Of a stretch of DNA of 15,793 nucleotides, positions 1 to 6,449 are shown one piece after another. Both the position numbers and the translations under genes were made by a program. The stretch is taken from the NCBI GenBank assembly GCA_964610985.1, contig CAZSZJ010000027.1:1-15793 (forward strand). The letters are read 5' to 3'. Positions within the stretch are counted from its first letter, which is position 1, and each line of letters begins with the position of its first letter. A model generated the notes under the pieces. It worked only from the letters and a program-made list of their open reading frames with translations. It was not told the DNA's origin and ran no database searches. The stretch comes from JARIHD01 sp964610985 (GTDB lineage: Bacteria; Patescibacteriota; Saccharimonadia; Saccharimonadales; UBA4665).

Positions 1-2
1 CA

Positions 3-45
3 CTACCTCAGGATTCTACTTGGTATCAGGTGAGGGAGGGTTTTT
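3..45 (+). terminator. Possible weak intrinsic terminator of an upstream gene
   Basis: Bases 3-10 can pair with 31-38 with one A-G mismatch, and five T residues follow at 41-45. The 20-nt loop is long and the stem is imperfect, so this is a weak candidate for the end of a gene lying before the window. I see no coding region in bases 1-84. Confidence 0.22.
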
Positions 46-84
46 AGATTCAGGTACGGTAGTATTGCCTTTATGCTTAAATCA

Positions 85-113
85 TTGACTAATATAGCGT
101 TTCACAGTATAAT
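85..113 (+). promoter_or_regulatory. Vegetative promoter of the surface-protein gene
   Basis: TTGACT at 85-90 and TATAAT at 108-113 are separated by exactly 17 bp, a near-consensus sigma70-type promoter. Transcription would begin near 120, giving a leader of about 55 nt. The leader contains two TTCGGA copies (128-133 and 148-153) and ends in a good Shine-Dalgarno. Confidence 0.85.
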
Positions 114-174
114 GTAAGCATATCTCTTTCGGAGCCCTGAGACGACTTCGGATGAAACGGAAGGAGTTAGAGGT

Positions 175-864
175 ATGAAAGTTACTAAAATTATTGCTCT
201 TGCGAGTATAACCGGCGTTTTGGCCGCTGGATCTTTGGCCACACCAGCCTTTGCCTGGCATCCAAAAGGCGCTATTAAGAAGTCTGTCCAAAACCAGACT
301 ACTGGTGCATCTTTGACCGATGCCAACACCCCTCAAACCGCCTTGGCCGCAAAGCCTGGAGACATCCTGAAATACGTTATCGAAGTGAGCAACACTGGCG
401 ACACCGGTAAAGGCAACGAAATGCACTTTACCAAGTTAAACGACAGCCTGCCCACCGGCGTACAGCTGGTTAGTGACCCCGCCAAGCGTCAGATTACCGA
501 AGACCTGGGCGTTATCAAGCCCGGAGATAAAGTAACCAAAGAATATTTGGTTAAAGTGATTTCCGACAAAGACGGCGACTTGATCGAAAACAAGGCCTGC
601 TTTACTGGTGACAGCGAAGTTAATGACAACCCGCAGCAAGGCTGTGACGTAGCCCTGACCAAGGTTGCAGTTCCTAAACCGGAACCAAAACCAGAACCCA
701 AGCCCGAACAGCCAAAGCCGGTTGAAACCCCCAAGGTTGAAGCCGCTACGACTCAGGAGTTGCCAAAAACCGGTGCTTCAGCCGTAGCCCCCATCCTGGC
801 CCTAACCTCTGGTGCTGCCGCCTACGCTGGCCGCATGCTCGTGGTAAAGCGCCGCCAAAAATAG
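175..864 (+). CDS. Secreted, LPxTG-type wall-anchored DUF11-like protein
   Basis: Predicted surface protein of 229 aa. Residues 1-27 form a signal peptide: KVTK, a hydrophobic core, then AFA before a likely cleavage at Trp28. Residues about 40-165 look like a single DUF11/Ig-like beta-sandwich (pattern PGDILKYVIEVSNTGD, later GVIKPGD). Cys142 and Cys157 are placed to form a disulphide. A Pro/Glu/Lys spacer of PKPE repeats (about 168-187) precedes LPKTG at 196-200, a hydrophobic segment and a basic KRRQK tail, which is the classic sortase sorting signal. The ATG has AAGGAG at 161-166, 8 nt upstream. It is monocistronic, with a strong promoter before it and a terminator after. The anchoring class is clear; the ligand or role is unknown. 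No sortase gene is visible in the window. Confidence 0.88.
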   Translation: MKVTKIIALASITGVLAAGSLATPAFAWHPKGAIKKSVQNQTTGASLTDANTPQTALAAKPGDILKYVIEVSNTGDTGKGNEMHFTKLNDSLPTGVQLVSDPAKRQITEDLGVIKPGDKVTKEYLVKVISDKDGDLIENKACFTGDSEVNDNPQQGCDVALTKVAVPKPEPKPEPKPEQPKPVETPKVEAATTQELPKTGASAVAPILALTSGAAAYAGRMLVVKRRQK

Positions 865-882
865 CTTAAAATAATCATTAGT

Positions 883-915
883 AGAGGCTCGCCCTAGCCG
901 CGAGCCTCTTTTTTT
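883..915 (+). terminator. Intrinsic terminator of the surface-protein gene
   Basis: Perfect 10-bp stem, 883-892 with 900-909, around a 7-nt loop and followed by a run of T from 909 to 915. It sits 19 bp after the stop codon. Confidence 0.93.
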
Positions 916-918
916 AGG

Positions 919-924
919 TATAGT
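919..924 (+). promoter_or_regulatory. Possible leaderless -10 element before the PIG-L gene
   Basis: TATAGT ends 6 nt before the ATG at 931, so transcription would start at or next to the start codon. No convincing -35 exists because the preceding bases are the terminator. There is no Shine-Dalgarno at a normal distance; the only purine run, AGG at 916-918, is 12 nt away. Confidence 0.4.
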
Positions 925-930
925 AAAGTC

Positions 931-1665
931 ATGACATTACAATCAAATATCGTGGAATCCCCCTCTCCTAAATGCATTCTGGGTGTCGCCGCGCACGCCG
1001 ACGATCTGGAGTATATTGCCGGTGGCAGTATGGCGAAATGGGCCGCTGAAGGCGCTGAAGTCTATGTGCTTATTCTGACTGGTGGCGAAAAAGGCACTGA
1101 TGACGCCTCGGCCGACCCCGAACAGCTGCGCACCCTCCGCCGCCAGGAGCAAGAGGCTGCCGCAGACATTCTGGGCATAAAAAAGGTTTTTTATCTTGAC
1201 TACGGTGACGGCACACTCGAACCGACGCTGGACGTCAAACGCAGCATCACCCGCATTATCCGCACCGTACGGCCCGACATCATCGTGACCTGGGACCCTG
1301 CTATGGCCTACTGTGTTTCGCATCGTTTCATTAACCACCCTGACCACGTTGCTGCGGGGCAGGCTACACTGGCAGCCGTCTTCCCACTATGCCGCGACCC
1401 ACTCGCCCTCCCGGAGCTACTTCGAGAAGAACAGCTAGAGCCCTGCAAAGTCAATACCATCTTATTGTTCAACTTCGAAAAACCGAACTGCTTTGTGGAC
1501 GTTACGAGCACATTATCAACCAAGGTCAAGGCGCGTGACGCCCACGCCAGCCAAGCACAATTCCCGGCCGACTCGCCCTGCGACATTACTACCGTTGCCA
1601 AAGATTTTGGCCAGCTTGCAGGCGTGCAGTACGCCGAAGCATTCATCCGTATCGATATCGACTAA
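931..1665 (+). CDS. PIG-L/LmbE-family deacetylase
   Basis: A 244-aa member of the PIG-L (LmbE/MshB/BshB-like) zinc-dependent deacetylases, which remove N-acetyl groups from GlcNAc-type sugars. Residues 21-25 read AHADD where the family has AHPDD, so the proline is replaced but the metal and catalytic His22, Asp24 and Asp25 remain. The second signature is the HPDH motif at 136-139, with the third metal-binding His at 139. The C-terminal YAEAFIR is also typical of the family. Length is normal. The substrate cannot be told from sequence; thiol-cofactor, glycolipid or antibiotic precursors are all used by relatives. The ATG appears leaderless. The 3' end overlaps the convergent gene by 4 bp (CTAA). 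Confidence 0.88.
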   Translation: MTLQSNIVESPSPKCILGVAAHADDLEYIAGGSMAKWAAEGAEVYVLILTGGEKGTDDASADPEQLRTLRRQEQEAAADILGIKKVFYLDYGDGTLEPTLDVKRSITRIIRTVRPDIIVTWDPAMAYCVSHRFINHPDHVAAGQATLAAVFPLCRDPLALPELLREEQLEPCKVNTILLFNFEKPNCFVDVTSTLSTKVKARDAHASQAQFPADSPCDITTVAKDFGQLAGVQYAEAFIRIDID

Positions 1666-2279
1666 CTAGGAGAAGCAATCATCTCACTAATCTGACGGCG
1701 CGCAATCTCCATGTTGGCTGGAGTAGCCCTTTCCATTGTAGGATCGATATCAGCCAAATAAAGCTTCGGTGGACGCCCGGCGTAATCGTAGATGGTGTGC
1801 CCTAGCCTAAACTGGATTAAACTGCGTATATCGTCAAGCATCCATCGGTGCCCGTCTTTTTCGATACGGTCATAATATGCCGACACTGCCTCAACGCAAT
1901 GCTCCTGCGCGACTTCTACATCTAATTTCCACTCATATGACTCGCGTTGCCAATCAAGATCCACACCACGAATCGTGGCACACTGCGTTAAAAGCGTAGA
2001 GCCCATTGACTGGGGTGCAAAGTATTCACGGCCTCCCGGTACAAATATGCCCTCCTCACGCAGCATCTCAAAATGATTTTCGGCCACCTCTACAACTTTT
2101 CGCAACCCCACCTTGCCAAACTTATACGTAGACTCGGGCACAAGAACTCTTTTGCGCAGATAGAGCCGATCATCTGCCGGATCCGGACCCGGTTTGTGCC
2201 TCCCGTCCTTCCACAATGAGATGGCGGCTTCGACTCGGCCCATCCAAAGGGGCGGTTTCGTACAATAGCGATAGGACAT
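1662..2279 (-). CDS. Uncharacterised 205-aa soluble protein
   Basis: I do not recognise this family. It is a soluble, mixed-charge protein with no signal peptide or membrane segment. Visible landmarks are a basic-aromatic N-terminus, a RLYLRKRVLVPE strand-like stretch, a central helical part (GLRKVVEVAENHFEMLREEG) and a Trp-rich middle (DLDWQRESYEWKLD). A TTG codon directly before the ATG could extend it by one residue to 2282. I prefer the ATG at 2279 because a -10-like element lies exactly 6 nt upstream and there is no Shine-Dalgarno. It overlaps the PIG-L gene tail-to-tail by 4 bp, which together with its intact length suggests a real gene. Function unknown. Confidence 0.65.
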   Translation of the reverse strand: MSYRYCTKPPLWMGRVEAAISLWKDGRHKPGPDPADDRLYLRKRVLVPESTYKFGKVGLRKVVEVAENHFEMLREEGIFVPGGREYFAPQSMGSTLLTQCATIRGVDLDWQRESYEWKLDVEVAQEHCVEAVSAYYDRIEKDGHRWMLDDIRSLIQFRLGHTIYDYAGRPPKLYLADIDPTMERATPANMEIARRQISEMIASPS

Positions 2280-2285
2280 CAAGCT

Positions 2286-2314
2286 AGATTACCGCAAAGG
2301 TGTGCGTATAGCAA
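2286..2314 (-). promoter_or_regulatory. Leaderless-type promoter for the 205-aa orphan gene
   Basis: Reading the minus strand, TTGCTA (2314-2309), a 17-bp spacer and TAATCT (2291-2286) lie 6 nt before the ATG at 2279. The -10 matches only loosely (TAnnnT), but the geometry repeats that of three neighbouring genes. Confidence 0.45.
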
Positions 2315-2325
2315 TAATGCAACGG

Positions 2326-2838
2326 CTAGTCGGCAAAAATGCGTGTACGGATGCGGAACCATTTAAAGATCAGACCATCAAAAAGCAGATGGCTAAAATA
2401 GCCCGCCACCGCCGCACCATAATACACCATCGAAATCGGCAAAATATTGTCATTATACAGATACGGCACAACCAAAATCGGCAGTGGCACCAGCAACATT
2501 GCCAACTTGCTGTGTGTCCAGCCACGATGTTTGCCCACTACCGGTAGCATAGCGATAAGTCCTAGATAAGCGGCCGCCTGGATATTGCCACTCCAGATGA
2601 GTGCAATATCTACAGCCAGGGCTAGGCCAAAGAATATATTCTGCCCCTTTGAGTTGGTGTCAACATCGGGAAACAGCGCAAATAATACACTAATAACCAG
2701 TACCGCCGCCAGCGCCTGCCAATCGTGCAGCAGGCCCGCCATTTCGGCAAAGCGCTCTACCGGAACCATGGTCATCACGGCCGCGTAGCCGACGCCGAGC
2801 GCTACCCCGCCGACCACATGCCCTTTCCAATTAGCCAT
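2326..2838 (-). CDS. YdjM/DUF457-like membrane-bound metal-dependent hydrolase
   Basis: A 170-aa multi-spanning protein of the YdjM (DUF457) type, annotated in the family as membrane-bound metal-dependent hydrolases. The conserved polar residues are all present: His7 near the N-terminus, LFPDVDT at 55-61, HRGWTHS at 104-110 and HLLFDG at 150-155. These probably bind metal at the membrane face. Hydrophobic segments at about 8-25, 41-58, 68-83, 85-101, 112-128 and 134-152 separate them. Length is typical of short members. The substrate of this family is not established; phospholipid or cell-envelope hydrolysis is only a guess. No Shine-Dalgarno precedes the ATG; TACAAT lies 6 nt upstream. Confidence 0.82.
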   Translation of the reverse strand: MANWKGHVVGGVALGVGYAAVMTMVPVERFAEMAGLLHDWQALAAVLVISVLFALFPDVDTNSKGQNIFFGLALAVDIALIWSGNIQAAAYLGLIAMLPVVGKHRGWTHSKLAMLLVPLPILVVPYLYNDNILPISMVYYGAAVAGYFSHLLFDGLIFKWFRIRTRIFAD

Positions 2839-2844
2839 AAGGCT

Positions 2845-2873
2845 ATTGTACGCTTTTTTCGGAATTTTTATTT
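2845..2873 (-). promoter_or_regulatory. Leaderless-type promoter for the YdjM-like gene
   Basis: TACAAT on the minus strand (2850-2845) ends 6 nt before the ATG at 2838. At 17-bp spacing the -35 position (2873-2868) reads AAATAA, a poor match. It overlaps the -35 of the oppositely directed promoter, so the two would compete. Confidence 0.5.
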
Positions 2874-2899
2874 GAGATTCTCTTGGAATAGGCTAAGAT
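2872..2899 (+). promoter_or_regulatory. Leaderless-type promoter for the 200-aa orphan gene
   Basis: TTGAGA (2872-2877), a 16-bp spacer and TAAGAT (2894-2899) place the transcription start at the ATG at 2906, 6 nt past the -10. There is no Shine-Dalgarno. Confidence 0.6.
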
Positions 2900-2905
2900 A
2901 TTTCG

Positions 2906-3508
2906 ATGATTAAAACCGAAAAAGGAGCTGTGCTAGAGCATGGCGTAAATTTTTACCGTCGTCCGACCGAGGAATCATTCGCCCGCTTATTAGGAGGATT
3001 GCCTGCTTTTGAGTATGGGGAGAATATAGAACTGCGCTCCCTTGACCACCCCGAAGCAGTACGACGAGCCTCCATTCGTCTTATGCCTCCCGGTTGGTTT
3101 AAGGGGTTCATGCTGGCAAGCGAGGTATCACTAGAGAGTCTCGAAGAGAATCTAAGGACCCGACAACCGCGCCTCAATAGGCCCCTTACACTTACACGGA
3201 TCACCTATGCACTTTTCCAATCTCATAAAGGAGACTCTTTCATCTTGGCGAAACCCACACTCGAGGAGGAAGAGGGTCTGCAAGCCGAACGGCAAGGCAT
3301 TTTAAATATTGCTAACGCCTCTTTGCACAGCAGGCCCCGCCTTCTCACCTACACACGACCTCTGGACCTGACCCTCGCCCACATCGCCCCGGACTCCGAT
3401 CCACGGCTCATAGACGAGATATCTAAAACCCTATCCGAGTTGCCCAGACAGGAAAATATAGAGCTGGAACCGTTCGTTATCGAATATAATGAACCGACCC
3501 TAGCCTAA
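2906..3508 (+). CDS. Uncharacterised 200-aa soluble protein
   Basis: Unrecognised protein of 200 aa without signal peptide or membrane helices. It is rich in Arg, Glu and Pro. It contains a stretch of alternating hydrophobic residues (LTLTRITYALFQ, about 93-104), an acidic run (EEEEG) and a late LTLAHIAPDSD segment. The last resembles one half of a 2H-phosphoesterase motif, but the expected HxT/S pair is missing, so I do not call that family. The ATG is probably leaderless. It ends in a 4-bp CTAA overlap with the convergent KTSC/ITPase gene. The coding stretch is intact and fits tightly between neighbours, supporting a real gene. Function unknown. Confidence 0.62.
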   Translation: MIKTEKGAVLEHGVNFYRRPTEESFARLLGGLPAFEYGENIELRSLDHPEAVRRASIRLMPPGWFKGFMLASEVSLESLEENLRTRQPRLNRPLTLTRITYALFQSHKGDSFILAKPTLEEEEGLQAERQGILNIANASLHSRPRLLTYTRPLDLTLAHIAPDSDPRLIDEISKTLSELPRQENIELEPFVIEYNEPTLA

Positions 3509-4317
3509 ACTTTTCCGAGTCGCCGCTGCAGGCGCAGCCATTTTGCCAGGTCATAAAAGATGTCTTCGTCCGGGTCTACGCCGCCGCGTTCGCCTTCAGT
3601 AAAAAGCTCTGCGACGGTTCTAGTTTGGCCGCGCATGATGACGATTTGATCAATAGAAAGCCCTTCGCCTGCAGGCATGCTGGTGATCTCGCCCATATAG
3701 TCCTTGGTAAATACTTTTGCGCGCCTGCCGTCGTAATACACGATGGTGTCGGTTAGGCAGATGGTGCGGTCAGTTTTGCCCTCCAGGAGCTTTAAGAACT
3801 CTTCGGGTCGCAGCCAACGCGCAACCGAACTCATGTACGCGCCCGGAAAACCGCGCAGCGCTAGGATATTCCAGTACGAGTCATTTACGATAACCGGCCG
3901 TTTGGCGATGGCATAGGCGTGTTTGGCCTTTTTGATGGCGATATCCTGGGGATCGTCGGACTGGATTTCGTCGACGGGCAGCTCCAGCTGCTCTATTTCG
4001 ATGTCATATCCGGCGCAAGCGCGCTGCAGTTCACGCATTTTGATGGCGTTGCCGGTCACAAAAGCGATTGGCTGCGTTTTGGTAGCACTTTCGGCGGCAC
4101 GGTTGTCGGCGATCTTCTCATACCGGTAGTGACCATTTATATATGAAAACAAAAACTGGCCGTACGAGTCGGCCTTCATAAATTGGGCGTGCATATCGGG
4201 CTCGACACCGCGGTAGCGATACACTCGGCCACCCTGAAACTCGACCTCTAGGTGTCGTTCGGCTGCATCGTAGCCAATGGACACGACGTCTGATGATTCA
4301 ACAGGAATGCGCTGCAT
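3505..4317 (-). CDS. KTSC domain fused to Ham1/RdgB-like NTP pyrophosphatase
   Basis: A 270-aa two-domain protein. Residues 3-68 match the KTSC domain (SSDVVSIGYD, LEVEFQGG, VYRYRGV, ADSYGQFLF), named for its occurrence at the C-terminus of some lysyl-tRNA synthetases. Residues 82-240 resemble the Ham1/RdgB family, which hydrolyses non-canonical purine triphosphates (ITP, XTP) to monophosphates: FVTGN at 86-90, EIQSDD at 117-122, a KA pair at 130-131, the Asp146 region (VNDSYW instead of the usual DTGL/DSGL), GFPGAYM at 156-162, and TRTVAEL near 232-238. The usual phosphate-site sequence before the last motif (SFGYDPxF) is degenerate here (SIDQIVI), so activity may differ. It starts 3 nt after lysS in the same frame and has no clear ribosome-binding site, so it is co-expressed with lysS by reinitiation or stop readthrough. 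Confidence 0.85.
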   Translation of the reverse strand: MQRIPVESSDVVSIGYDAAERHLEVEFQGGRVYRYRGVEPDMHAQFMKADSYGQFLFSYINGHYRYEKIADNRAAESATKTQPIAFVTGNAIKMRELQRACAGYDIEIEQLELPVDEIQSDDPQDIAIKKAKHAYAIAKRPVIVNDSYWNILALRGFPGAYMSSVARWLRPEEFLKLLEGKTDRTICLTDTIVYYDGRRAKVFTKDYMGEITSMPAGEGLSIDQIVIMRGQTRTVAELFTEGERGGVDPDEDIFYDLAKWLRLQRRLGKV

Positions 4318-4323
4318 AGCCTA
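4318..4323 (-). other. In-frame stop between lysS and the KTSC/ITPase gene
   Basis: The minus strand reads ACA TAG GCT ATG CAG: the lysS stop, one Ala codon, then the start of the next gene, all in one frame. Reading through the single TAG would give a continuous LysRS-KTSC-ITPase chain of 778 residues (506, the decoded TAG, Ala, 270). Confidence 0.95.
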
Positions 4324-5841
4324 TGTGAGTTTGAGTCCGGGATAGATACCCTTGGTTACTTCGTCGACTTCGCGCCTGAGCTGCGGAAAAACCACACCTT
4401 CGCGGGCCGTAACACCTTCCAGATACCAGAATAAGCGCTCTGAGTAGCCAAAGCCACAAGCTGGTGGCATGCCGTATTCTAGGGCTTCTACGTAATCGAT
4501 ATCGAGCATCTGGGCTTCGTCGTCGCCAGCGTCACGCATGGCTTGCTGCTCTTTAAAACGGTTGAGCTGGTCGACCGGGTCATTCAGCTCGGAATATGCC
4601 TTGCAGATTTCACTGCCGCCGAGAAGCAAGTTGAATTGTTCGGTTAGTTCGGGTTTGCCAGCTTGTGTTTTAGCTAATGGCTGCAAAAAGGTTGGAATGT
4701 CCACCAAAAATGCCGGCCCTGCAATGGTAGTACGAATCTTTTTCCAGAGTTTGTCGATGCCGCGAGCACGGTTATCTTGTTTTTCTACTTCGAGATTGTG
4801 TCGTTTGAGCTGCTCTTTGACTTCGTCCAGCGTACAAGTAAAAACGTCGAGACCGTAATGTTCTTTGATGGCATCTACAAAACTTACGCGTGGCCAATGC
4901 TGGGCATCTGGCCCCAGGTCAACTTCGGAGCCGTTGGGGAGCGTAAATGTACGCGTGCCCCAGGTATTGTCGGCCACAAAACGCACCAGGCGTTCGGTTA
5001 GTTCCATACCCTTCTCCCAGTCGGCGTACGCCCAATACCACTCCATAGCCACGTGCTCGGGCAGATGCTCGTCGGAGTAGTTTTCATTGCGAAAACGAGG
5101 GCCGATATCGAAAACTTTTTCGTAACCACCGACGAGTAGGCGCTTGAGTGGCAATTCGTGGCTTATACGCAGATAAAAGTCTTGGTCAAGTGCGTCCATG
5201 TGCGTCACGAACGGATTAGCGTCAGCACCGCCAGTGGTGAGTTCGAGCACCGGAATGTTGATCTCAATAAAGCCGTCATTGAGCAGAAAAGCACGCGTCG
5301 ACTGCCAAAAATGGCTGCGGCGGATAAACCGCTGATACACGTCGAGATTGGCGTTGGTGTCGACATAGCGGCGACGGAGGCGTTCTTCTTTGTTGGTAAA
5401 GCCGTCATGCGCCGGAAGCGGACGGAGTGATTTGGTAAGCAGCCGCAGACGCACTACTTCTACCGAAATCTCACCGGTCTGCGTCTTAATAACCTTACCG
5501 TGGACTTCGATAAAGTCGCCGCCATCGAGCAGCGGCAACTGGTCGATTCCCAGTTGGCTCTCGGCAGCATTCAGATCTTCTACCGTGCCAGTGCGGAGAA
5601 ACAGCTGCACGCTGCCGCTTTCGTCACGCACCACAATAAAGGCAATTTTGCCGAACTTACGAATATTAGTAATACGGCCAACGACGCTTACCTCTTGCCC
5701 TTCGAGGGTTTCGAAATCATCGGTTATTTGCGCCAGCTTATGCGTGCGGCTTGAACGTGCCGGGTATGGGTTGACGCCTAGCATCTGTAATTCTTGCAGT
5801 TTGCGCAGTCGCTCGCCGCGCAGCTCTTGTAATGTTGCCAT
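4321..5841 (-). CDS. lysS: Lysyl-tRNA synthetase, class II
   Basis: Charges tRNA-Lys with lysine in the cytoplasm. The 506-aa protein has the class IIb layout: a helical N-terminus, an OB-fold anticodon-binding domain (about 50-137), then the aminoacylation core. The core shows TTGGADANPFVTH (202-214), YLRISHELPLKRLLVGG (223-239), motif 2 FRNE (250-253) with EHVAMEWYWAYADW, and motif 3 around PPACGFGYSERL (459-470). Motif 3 keeps the GxGxxxR frame with the ATP-binding Arg469 but replaces the usual GIDR with YSER, so this is a divergent branch. Start choice: AGAGG about 5 nt upstream of the ATG at 5841. It is probably expressed from its own promoter after the greA terminator, with TATGAT/TAAGAT near 5850-5861 as possible -10 elements. 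The gene ends in TAG, directly before the KTSC-containing gene. Confidence 0.95.
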   Translation of the reverse strand: MATLQELRGERLRKLQELQMLGVNPYPARSSRTHKLAQITDDFETLEGQEVSVVGRITNIRKFGKIAFIVVRDESGSVQLFLRTGTVEDLNAAESQLGIDQLPLLDGGDFIEVHGKVIKTQTGEISVEVVRLRLLTKSLRPLPAHDGFTNKEERLRRRYVDTNANLDVYQRFIRRSHFWQSTRAFLLNDGFIEINIPVLELTTGGADANPFVTHMDALDQDFYLRISHELPLKRLLVGGYEKVFDIGPRFRNENYSDEHLPEHVAMEWYWAYADWEKGMELTERLVRFVADNTWGTRTFTLPNGSEVDLGPDAQHWPRVSFVDAIKEHYGLDVFTCTLDEVKEQLKRHNLEVEKQDNRARGIDKLWKKIRTTIAGPAFLVDIPTFLQPLAKTQAGKPELTEQFNLLLGGSEICKAYSELNDPVDQLNRFKEQQAMRDAGDDEAQMLDIDYVEALEYGMPPACGFGYSERLFWYLEGVTAREGVVFPQLRREVDEVTKGIYPGLKLT

Positions 5842-5870
5842 ATTGCCTCTATCTTATCATATTTACAGAG

Positions 5871-5901
5871 AAAAGAGCCTCGGTTTTGCCGAAGCTCTTT
5901 T
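5871..5901 (-). terminator. Intrinsic terminator after greA
   Basis: Stem of 5871-5878 with 5894-5901, continued by 5880-5883 with 5889-5892 after one mismatch, around a 5-nt loop. The outer A/T arms give a short U-run in either direction. It lies 22 bp past the greA stop; nothing on the plus strand needs it. Confidence 0.75.
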
Positions 5902-5923
5902 ACGTATGTTTGCTCGTTTGAGT

Positions 5924-6394
5924 CTAGGCGATGCCTACGATGCTGTACGAAGTTGTTTCGGCGGGGGTTTTGATCTCGATCTTTTCGCCTTCTTTTTTGC
6001 CCAAAAGAGCCTGGCCGATAGGAGACTCGTCGGAAATCTTGCCGTTTAATGGGTCTGCTTCGACGGTTCCAACAACCTGGAATTCCTTGGTCTTGCCGGC
6101 GTCGCTTTTAAGCTTAACGGTCGAACCAAGGCTCACCTTGTTGCCGCCCTTACCTGGGGCAATCACTTGTACATTGGCCAAAATGTGCTCGACTTCGCTG
6201 ATGCGTGCTTCGTTGCGCTCTTGGTCTTGGCGAGCTGCACTGTATTCCATGTTCTCACTGAGGTCACCAAATTCGCGGGCAGTCTTGATGCGGCCTGCAA
6301 TCTCGGAACGGAGTGCAATAAGTTCGGCAAGCTCTTTTCTGAGTTCGTCAACACCTTGCTGGGTCAGATGGAATTGTTTCTTCATGTTTTTCAT
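5924..6394 (-). CDS. greA: Transcription elongation factor GreA
   Basis: Rescues backtracked RNA polymerase by stimulating transcript cleavage through the secondary channel. The 156-aa protein has the N-terminal coiled coil (about 8-78) with the signature tip AREFGDLSENMEY (39-51) bearing the acidic Asp44 and Glu47, and a C-terminal FKBP-like domain (about 83-156) with the typical DESPIGQALLGKKEG near 121-135. Length is normal. The start is uncertain: AAGGAG (6397-6402) is only 2 nt from the ATG at 6394 but 11 nt from the in-frame ATG at 6385, which gives a 153-aa product. Its own promoter lies just before it and a terminator just after, so it may be its own unit between proS and lysS. Confidence 0.95.
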   Translation of the reverse strand: MKNMKKQFHLTQQGVDELRKELAELIALRSEIAGRIKTAREFGDLSENMEYSAARQDQERNEARISEVEHILANVQVIAPGKGGNKVSLGSTVKLKSDAGKTKEFQVVGTVEADPLNGKISDESPIGQALLGKKEGEKIEIKTPAETTSYSIVGIA

Positions 6395-6438
6395 GTCTCC
6401 TTCTGGGTGAAAATGGTTTTTGATCCTTGTCTTAGCCG

Positions 6439-6444
6439 ATTATA
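6439..6444 (-). promoter_or_regulatory. Extended -10 promoter of greA
   Basis: The minus strand reads TGC then TATAAT (6444-6439), an extended -10 element. No good -35 is present. It starts 5 bp past the proS stop codon. The leader would be about 38 nt, ending in AAGGAG. Confidence 0.65.
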
Positions 6445-6449
6445 GCAAC

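Noticed and set aside
2302..2547. Plus-strand 81-codon frame rich in Arg, His and Gln
   Set aside because: Antisense to the YdjM-like gene; low-complexity shadow with no recognisable domain.
2906..3508. 2H-phosphoesterase (2'-5' RNA ligase-like) assignment for the 200-aa orphan
   Set aside because: Only one HIA-type segment is visible; the paired HxT/S motifs that define the family are absent.
4321..4323. General reassignment of TAG to an amino acid
   Set aside because: TAG also ends the surface-protein, orphan, YdjM-like, KTSC/ITPase and greA frames at the expected C-termini, so it is an ordinary stop here.
5390..6049. Plus-strand open frame of 219 codons
   Set aside because: Antisense to lysS and greA, spans the terminator between them, and has Ser/Arg-rich shadow composition.
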